From contig JBCNJP010000025.1 of NCBI GenBank assembly GCA_039602395.1, positions 50,921,980 through 50,985,979 of the forward strand: DNA of 64,000 nt, written 5' to 3'. Within the stretch, counting starts at the first letter, position 1; every line of letters starts with the position of its first letter. Below are positions 59,401 to 64,000 of the stretch, in pieces. Below the pieces are notes generated by a model that saw nothing but the letters and a program-made list of their open reading frames with translations, did no database searches and was not told where the DNA came from. The DNA comes from Deinandra increscens subsp. villosa (lineage: Eukaryota; Streptophyta; Magnoliopsida; Asterales; Asteraceae). The position numbers and the translations under genes were made by a program.

Positions 59401-59694
59401 CAGAATAATACACTCCTTCTTATTGAACATCACAGAAAAGTCTCTGTCACAGATCTGAGAAACACTCAGCAAACTGTGCGACAGTTCCTCCACGTAATGA
59501 ACATCAGAAAATGACAGATTACCGCTCCGCACCACACCTTTCTTACTGATTCGACCACCCACTCCCCCTGCAAATGAAACTCCACCTCCATTGAAATCCT
59601 CTACATCTTCCAAAAGAGACAGATCTCCGGTCATGTGTCGGGAGCAACCACTATCAACATACCAGAGATTGTTGACAGATCTTCTAGGCTGTCC
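56446..59694 (-). CDS. pol: Element D pol polyprotein
   Basis: Open from the codon after TAG at 59695-59697, 1082 residues, in a different frame from gag. Protease YVDSGCSRHMTG (Asp at about residue 14). Integrase HRRLGH...CVACAKGKQ, then HMDLFGP, SDNGTEF and GVAERRNRT. RT with QMDVKTAFLYAEM and YVDDIIYGS (YVDD at about 768-771). RNase H with DSDYGG and STAEAEY. All catalytic residues I looked for are present. It ends KMIAFEE. The first ATG lies inside the protease motif, so translation must come from Gag by frameshift, splicing or similar. Confidence 0.95.
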   Translation of the reverse strand, partial: GQPRRSVNNLWYVDSGCSRHMTGDLSLLEDVEDFNGGGVSFAGGVGGRISKKGVVRSGNLSFSDVHYVEELSHSLLSVSQICDRDFSVMFNKKECIILKPGVKIPEEYVLMRTPRRSNSYLLNLSNPPMSEEACLISKQNENLALLWHRRLGHANMKNLSKLAKGEHVRNLPITDFTSVEKCVACAKGKQHKLPHRPKVTNSVSSVLQLLHMDLFGPMQVQSVSKFSYCLVIVDDYSRFTWVFFLSNKYETPALVKQFVTLIENQLDKRVKAIRSDNGTEFKNAELNMFCGEKGIERQFSAPYTPQQNGVAERRNRTLIEAARTMMCEAKLPIFFWAEAVNTACYVQNRVLLNKRHEQTPYQIIYGEKPKVGYFKTFGCPCTVLIQSDVGKFEAKADECYFVGYSANSAYRVYNKTTGVIIEAFNVDWMEDNPTDAGTGPNWIFDYGSLFEGFNFSNVFHNLGEEEDIVAPSADVRPQVDRASAESSRNATADIPECSGTRDAPVDAQGSGMSENVVNTNLPVNVSVPEVQESRINKDHPLSNVVGPVTAGVTTRSRTGHINFCMFSCFISQIEPPNVMVALKDPNWMEAMHNELNQFSKLGVWRLVKRPEDKKVIPTRWLYKNKKDDSGIIVRNKARLIVQGHRQVQGIDYDEVYAPVARLEAIRIFLAVASYLNFTVHQMDVKTAFLYAEMNEEVYVAQPPGFIDEENPDHVYLLDKALYGLHQAPRTWYETLSNHLVENGYTRGVVDQTLFRKRVGEDIIMVQVYVDDIIYGSTNEELCTEFEEIMKKKFEMSDQGEMSFFLALQVKQNDSGILIHQEKYVNEILDKFKMQDCKPIATPMASRPLLSADLNGESVSEFQYRSMIGSLMYLTASRPDIMYAVCVCARYQANPKLSHLAAVKRIFRYLKGRPRLGLWYPKNTDFQLYAFTDSDYGGSDLDRKSTTGGCQYLGDRLISWQSKKQHTVSKSTAEAEYVAASAGTSQVVWIQNQLTDYGMEFVNTPIFCDNAAALEIVKNPVQHSKTKHIDIKVHFIRDCFDRELIQLQKVSSDQNVSDIFTKPLPRPNFESCVEGLKMIAFEE

Positions 59695-59710
59695 CTACAC
59701 AAATCAGAGA

Positions 59711-62700
59711 TCAGTTAGAGTCAGGTACCCAGGTCATAACAGATCTGGGCACTCCCTTGGAGTCAATGTAGTTAACCATTTTGAAAGACATTCCTGCTTT
59801 TGATTCAGGTTGATTTACAGTTTTAGCATTAACTTTTGGCTTCCAATTTGGTTGCTTTTGTGAGTTTGAACTACTAGCAAAGTTCTTTGTGGGTGATGTT
59901 TTTCTTGGAGGAGATGCAGCCTTTTTACCTTTTGTTTTAACAACCGGTGTCCACTCAAGTTTTAATTTGGTATACACAAGTTGTTTCATTTGGGTGACAT
60001 TGTTTTGTTTCAAAACCTGTTGCTCGGCTTTCGCTTTGCCATTAGGTTGATTAATTCTTTTCACTTTAGCCACTTGTTTTTCAACAAATTCTGGTTTTGT
60101 CTTTTGATAGACTCCTTTAGTTTGAAAAGTTTGTTTTGGAGTTCTGGTCACTTTCCACTTATCCACAACATGCTTTGTCACAGGTGCCTTTGCGTTTGAT
60201 ACCTTAGACTGTTCAGTCTTCATTGGTTCAACACGCTGCTTCCCCTGAAACACAGCTTGTTGCTTCTGCTTTTGTTTCTGTTTTTCACCGGTCATCATCT
60301 TTTCCAACATACTAGTCCGTGGATTTTGTGGATAGTATGGTTGGTAAGGTCTGTTCACACAGTTAGCTGCAAAATGTCCTGGCTTTCCACATTGAAAGCA
60401 ATTCATGAGTCTAGGCCCATTGACATGGCTACAGAGGTATGAACGTCTTGGGTAAGACGACTTCCACTCTGGCTTATCATCCCATTTGTGTATGACACGT
60501 TGTTTTTCCTTATCAGATTGTGTAATTAAACAAAATTGATCCGATTTGGATTTGTTGGTTCTATTAAAAGCTGACACAACCTGGGGATAAGCAACGAAGT
60601 CTTTGGGCTTAGTCTCACGACCAATTTTTGTGTTAGGCACACGAATTTTAAAACCAGACACTTTTTCATTAGATTCTGAAACACTTTTTAACATCGATAC
60701 AGCTACTTGTTTTGACTTGGATGTTTCTAGTTCTGACACAAGTGCCATTACATCATCCTTAGGTAAACATAAACTAGAACTATTAGAACTACTAGACGCA
60801 TGACTCTCATCCACTCTCCGACACTCTTCATCCTCCTCAGAAATGTCATTGATTTCTACTTCATCTGCACAAGAAACAGATACATCAGAAGTGCTCACAC
60901 AGTTATTTATTGAAGTATTGGATGGGCCTGCTTCACATGGGTCTGTCATCACTCTATTCATTTTACCCAACCCATAAGTCATGTGTTTTTCATTCTCAAT
61001 TTCCTCCTCAGTCAAAGGCTTCACTCCAACCAAGACACTATCTAAGGGAGGTCCTTCTTCATGCATTTCCGATGCCGATCTATCAATCTGATCCTCCTCT
61101 AAGATCATTCCTATGACATCTCTAGTTTTGTCTTGAGGAACAACATTCTTGGTTGCAAAGCTGATTCCTATTCCACCTTTGTCCTTTCCCATTCTAACCT
61201 CAGTTATGCAATTATCTAAGGATTTACTAGCCTGCAACATCCTTTTGCTTCTCATAAGGTTGATATCAAGTTTAACCTGCATCTCATTGTTCTTATGCTT
61301 AAGTTCTTCTATTTGTTTACTTAGCTCAGCTATTTCTAACTTAGCGTTGTCATACAAATAGGCATTTTCAGTTGCAAGGTTCTTATACTTAGCTATATCT
61401 AGTTTCTGGGCTTTAACCTTTTCTTCATTCTTATTCCATCTACCCTTGAAAGAACTCTTTTCACATTTGACTTCAAACAATTCAGATTCAAAGTTTTTGC
61501 AATATTCTCTAAGAGTAGTAATTATACGATCACAAACAGAATTAGAACATACCTTGGTGTGATCTGCAGTCAATGCTTCATTCTCCTCTGGTTCCTCTGG
61601 TTCATCATTAGTAACCACAAAAGCATGCTCTTGTTCATCATCATCCTCATCCAAAGTTGTCATCATAGCATGCGTCAAACTCAGATCCTTCAGCTGTGGG
61701 GTCCAGTCATAGCCACCACCTTCTTGCACCACCAAGGCACTTGTCTCTGCCTTTCCCTTCCCATCAGCTGACTTCTTCAGCTCTGCTCTTTCCTTCCTTG
61801 GTTTGCTGCACTCCCTAGCAAAGTGCCCATATTCATCACAATTGTAGCACCTAAGCTTCGTCTTATCAAACCCCATCCTGATCTTATCTTGGTCCTTCCA
61901 AACATTTCGCCCCGTAGTAGCCATGAACTTTTTAGCCCTGAACACTGCCATAGCCATTTGCCAAGAGACGTCCAACATTTCCACGTCTTCTGGATTAATC
62001 TGATTAAGCTCCCCCGAAAGAATCTCAGAAGGAATTAGTGTTCCAGCCATCAACGCATGATAACTATTCATGAATCCCATACCCAGAGCAAAATTGGGAT
62101 CGTTGTTAGCTTCAGAAGTTTCGCCTCCACTTGAACCTGATTGGGGTTGTGCCACGAATGCCTTCGTTTGACTCATTGAACTTGATCCACCTGCTACAGC
62201 CTTTCCTTTCTGCTTCTCATCAACCTCTTCAGACAACACAGCTTGATTCAACTTCCCCGCCAAACTTAGTGAACTTATATGATTCAACTCACGCTGCTTA
62301 TCATCAATCATCTTGGACTTCAACTTGTTGATCATTTCATCCAAAGACAGTTCACTCAGTTTGTTGTTGTCCTTAATGATTGAAATGTTTGTGTTCCATG
62401 ACTTAGGCAAACTGTTTAGGAGCTTCAAATTTTTATCTTCCAATTCCGGTTCCACTCCATAACTTGACATCTCAGCCATTAGAGAGACAAATCTTTGCAC
62501 TTGAGCTTCGAAGGATTCACCCTGAATATGATTAAACAAATTGAACTTTTGCTTCAACATCTGCTTTCGACTTGCCTTGATGTCTGGGTTTCCTTCATAA
62601 GCCACTATCAATGCATTCCACAGTTCCTTTGCCGTTTTGCAATGCTTAAACCCTTGAGCAATGTCCGGTGTCAATGCCATGGTCATTATTGCAAAGGCCC

Positions 62701-62965
62701 TCTCTGCCTTGTTACATCTTTCCCAGTCTTCATCCTCAAACTCATCTTCAATCTTGGCCTTTCCTGCTTTAGCTCCCGCTCCATGCATAGGTATGTGTGG
62801 TCCATTCAGCACTGCTCTCCATAACCTTAAATCAACACTCTTCAAGTGGTTTTCGAACCTATACTTCCATTCCAAAAAATTATCTGCCGAAGTAAGTCTA
62901 GGTGGACGAGTAATAGATCCGATCTCGAAATCCAGTTTCTGGTACATACTCGGCTCGAAATCCAT
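59711..62965 (-). CDS. gag: Element D gag polyprotein
   Basis: 1084 codons from ATG. Capsid domain RLTSADNFLEWKYRFENHL and ELWNALIVAYEGN. First CCHC knuckle CYNCDEYGHFAREC (residues 373-386), a coiled coil (about 500-600), a second knuckle CFQCGKPGHFAANC (856-869) and a very basic Lys/Gln-rich tail (about 880-1050). It ends TWVPDSN-TGA. Longer than the Gag of A by about 200 residues, mostly in the basic tail. Confidence 0.95.
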   Translation of the reverse strand: MDFEPSMYQKLDFEIGSITRPPRLTSADNFLEWKYRFENHLKSVDLRLWRAVLNGPHIPMHGAGAKAGKAKIEDEFEDEDWERCNKAERAFAIMTMALTPDIAQGFKHCKTAKELWNALIVAYEGNPDIKASRKQMLKQKFNLFNHIQGESFEAQVQRFVSLMAEMSSYGVEPELEDKNLKLLNSLPKSWNTNISIIKDNNKLSELSLDEMINKLKSKMIDDKQRELNHISSLSLAGKLNQAVLSEEVDEKQKGKAVAGGSSSMSQTKAFVAQPQSGSSGGETSEANNDPNFALGMGFMNSYHALMAGTLIPSEILSGELNQINPEDVEMLDVSWQMAMAVFRAKKFMATTGRNVWKDQDKIRMGFDKTKLRCYNCDEYGHFARECSKPRKERAELKKSADGKGKAETSALVVQEGGGYDWTPQLKDLSLTHAMMTTLDEDDDEQEHAFVVTNDEPEEPEENEALTADHTKVCSNSVCDRIITTLREYCKNFESELFEVKCEKSSFKGRWNKNEEKVKAQKLDIAKYKNLATENAYLYDNAKLEIAELSKQIEELKHKNNEMQVKLDINLMRSKRMLQASKSLDNCITEVRMGKDKGGIGISFATKNVVPQDKTRDVIGMILEEDQIDRSASEMHEEGPPLDSVLVGVKPLTEEEIENEKHMTYGLGKMNRVMTDPCEAGPSNTSINNCVSTSDVSVSCADEVEINDISEEDEECRRVDESHASSSSNSSSLCLPKDDVMALVSELETSKSKQVAVSMLKSVSESNEKVSGFKIRVPNTKIGRETKPKDFVAYPQVVSAFNRTNKSKSDQFCLITQSDKEKQRVIHKWDDKPEWKSSYPRRSYLCSHVNGPRLMNCFQCGKPGHFAANCVNRPYQPYYPQNPRTSMLEKMMTGEKQKQKQKQQAVFQGKQRVEPMKTEQSKVSNAKAPVTKHVVDKWKVTRTPKQTFQTKGVYQKTKPEFVEKQVAKVKRINQPNGKAKAEQQVLKQNNVTQMKQLVYTKLKLEWTPVVKTKGKKAASPPRKTSPTKNFASSSNSQKQPNWKPKVNAKTVNQPESKAGMSFKMVNYIDSKGVPRSVMTWVPDSN

Positions 62966-63575
62966 TTCACTTAGCTTGGGTAACTAAACCTAAAGTCCAA
63001 ATAACAACTGATTACGATCCAAAGAAGCTGATTACGATTCGATACACCTGATTACGATCGGGTACACCTTGATTACGATCGGAAACACACAAACCGCCTT
63101 TGACACTCGTAAATATCGATTACGAACACCGATTACGATCCCGCCAGTCGTAAACCCTCGATTGCGACTCAAGCAAGTCGTAAACACCTTTTACGACCAA
63201 GATAAGTCGTAAACACAAGTACTGTACTAAGCAGACAAAAGTACAGTCGTAAACACTACGATGTCGGGTCGTAAACACCTAAACTTCGACCAAATCGTGA
63301 TCGTAAACACCAGTACACGCAGTCGCAAACACCGTACAGTCGCAAACACCGAATTTCACACTCGTAAACAGGCAATCTTCAACCAGTCGCGATCGCAAAC
63401 ACTTTTTGTAGAATCGTGAACTACCAATCTTCAAGCAAAAACCCAGAAAATGAAGAACACGCAGCTTTTGCAGACTCGTAAACCCCAAAACAGCCTTCAA
63501 ATCTTTGAAAACAGCCCAGAAACACACAAAAACCTCTTGAATCAATATCGTGAGAGCCTCGAAACAAGGTTTCTT
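62966..63575 (-). repeat. Element D 5' leader with TCGTAAAC array
   Basis: Untranslated leader with about 20 copies of TCGTAAAC, CGATTACGA and near variants (63000-63420). The word recurs in the predicted aORF intron (54535-54850) but not in the LTR U3. Confidence 0.85.
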
Positions 63576-63588
63576 GGCTCTGATACCA
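63576..63588 (-). promoter_or_regulatory. Primer-binding site of element D
   Basis: TGGTATCAGAGCC on the minus strand, two bases from the 5' LTR edge at 63591. Confidence 0.95.
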
Positions 63589-63590
63589 AT

Positions 63591-64000
63591 TGTAGGTCCG
63601 GATAATAACCAAACAACACGATATCTTAGCTAATACGAGTGCGGAATCCTCGTATAAGCTTGAATCAAGAGAAATAGTAGAAGAATAGGTTAAATCTTGT
63701 GAAAAGATTAAACCTTGAATGATAAACAACTACTAGAAGCAATCCAATGAAATCGTGAACACAAGAAACTTGAAGGAATCGTGAATAGTGTATATGAAAT
63801 GCTTAAGGAACACGGTTACAATGAGGTGGTATTTATACCACCTCAAGCCAAAATCGCAAACCTAGTAAGCCCAATCATAATCGGCCCACATGGCCTAATA
63901 ATTAACTAGACTAGCCCACTAGATAAATACTAAACAAGCCCAAAACAACTAACTAACAAAAGCCCAATAACAAATGTTCATGCCTCATATGAATATAGCC
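63591..64000 (-). mobile_element. Element D 5' LTR, cut by the window edge
   Basis: 410 of about 415 bases; identical to 51251-51660 as far as I can compare. It includes the TATA palindrome (63823-63844) and the TGGGCY words. Confidence 0.95.

Larger units (their letters stand above)
51251..64000 (-). mobile_element. Element D: autonomous-type Sirevirus element, apparently intact
   Basis: Minus strand, about 12.75 kb, complete except for roughly five bases of the 5' LTR beyond the right edge. It has gag, pol and aORF, each open over its full length. The 410 LTR bases visible in both copies look identical. The left flank is AATGT (51246-51250); the same five bases are expected just after the right LTR. 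It sits in the integrase gene of G. This is the youngest insertion in the window. Confidence 0.95.

Overview
The window looks like plant heterochromatin, most likely from a daisy-family (Asteraceae) species. I infer this from the style of the retroelement proteins and from the absence of any host gene, tRNA or rRNA. Essentially every base belongs to nested LTR retrotransposons. All five primer-binding sites seen match initiator Met-tRNA. Six elements are Ty1/copia of the Sirevirus (SIRE/Maximus) type; I call them A to F. Three are Ty3/gypsy LTR pieces: Gy1, Gy2 and G.

Layout. E (+) is the oldest visible host and enters from the left. C (+) sits in E and ends at 10595. Gy1 (-), whose 5' LTR spans 689-5811, sits in the gag of C, and Gy2, a solo LTR (+, 1168-3722), sits inside that LTR in the opposite direction. 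E resumes at 10596 with three RNA-like hairpins, a palindromic array, a TATA box, a long leader intron and a decayed additional ORF (aORF). B (+, 16204-34864) interrupts that aORF, and A (-, 18870-31590) interrupts the gag of B. E resumes at 34865 and is cut by G (-, 3' LTR 36218-38897). The integrase region of G is interrupted by F (-, 39543-50667) and then by D (-, 51251 to just past the right edge).

How the parts relate. A and D carry gag, pol and an aORF in the env position. D has identical LTRs over the visible part and three intact reading frames, so it is the best candidate for a live element. B and C keep a decayed gag but have no pol and no aORF. F has neither gag nor pol, only the aORF with its own promoter-like leader. 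The elements therefore look like a mix of autonomous parents and one-gene derivatives that could be mobilised in trans.

Most interesting signals. (1) Between the last structural gene and the 3' part of every copia element lies a set of about 60-nt hairpins, usually three in a row. The outer stems change sequence but keep pairing while the cores stay alike, which suggests a conserved cis-acting RNA structure. (2) Each element has its own short CpG-containing word, repeated in two or more of these places: upstream of the LTR TATA box, in the 5' leader, and in front of or within the leader intron of the aORF. (3) One such array is shared between a Ty3/gypsy LTR and a Ty1/copia element, including an identical 36-base block next to both TATA boxes. 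(4) The aORF always begins at a splice-acceptor-like CAG next to ATG, has no membrane segments and carries nuclear-localisation-like clusters, so it does not look like an envelope protein.
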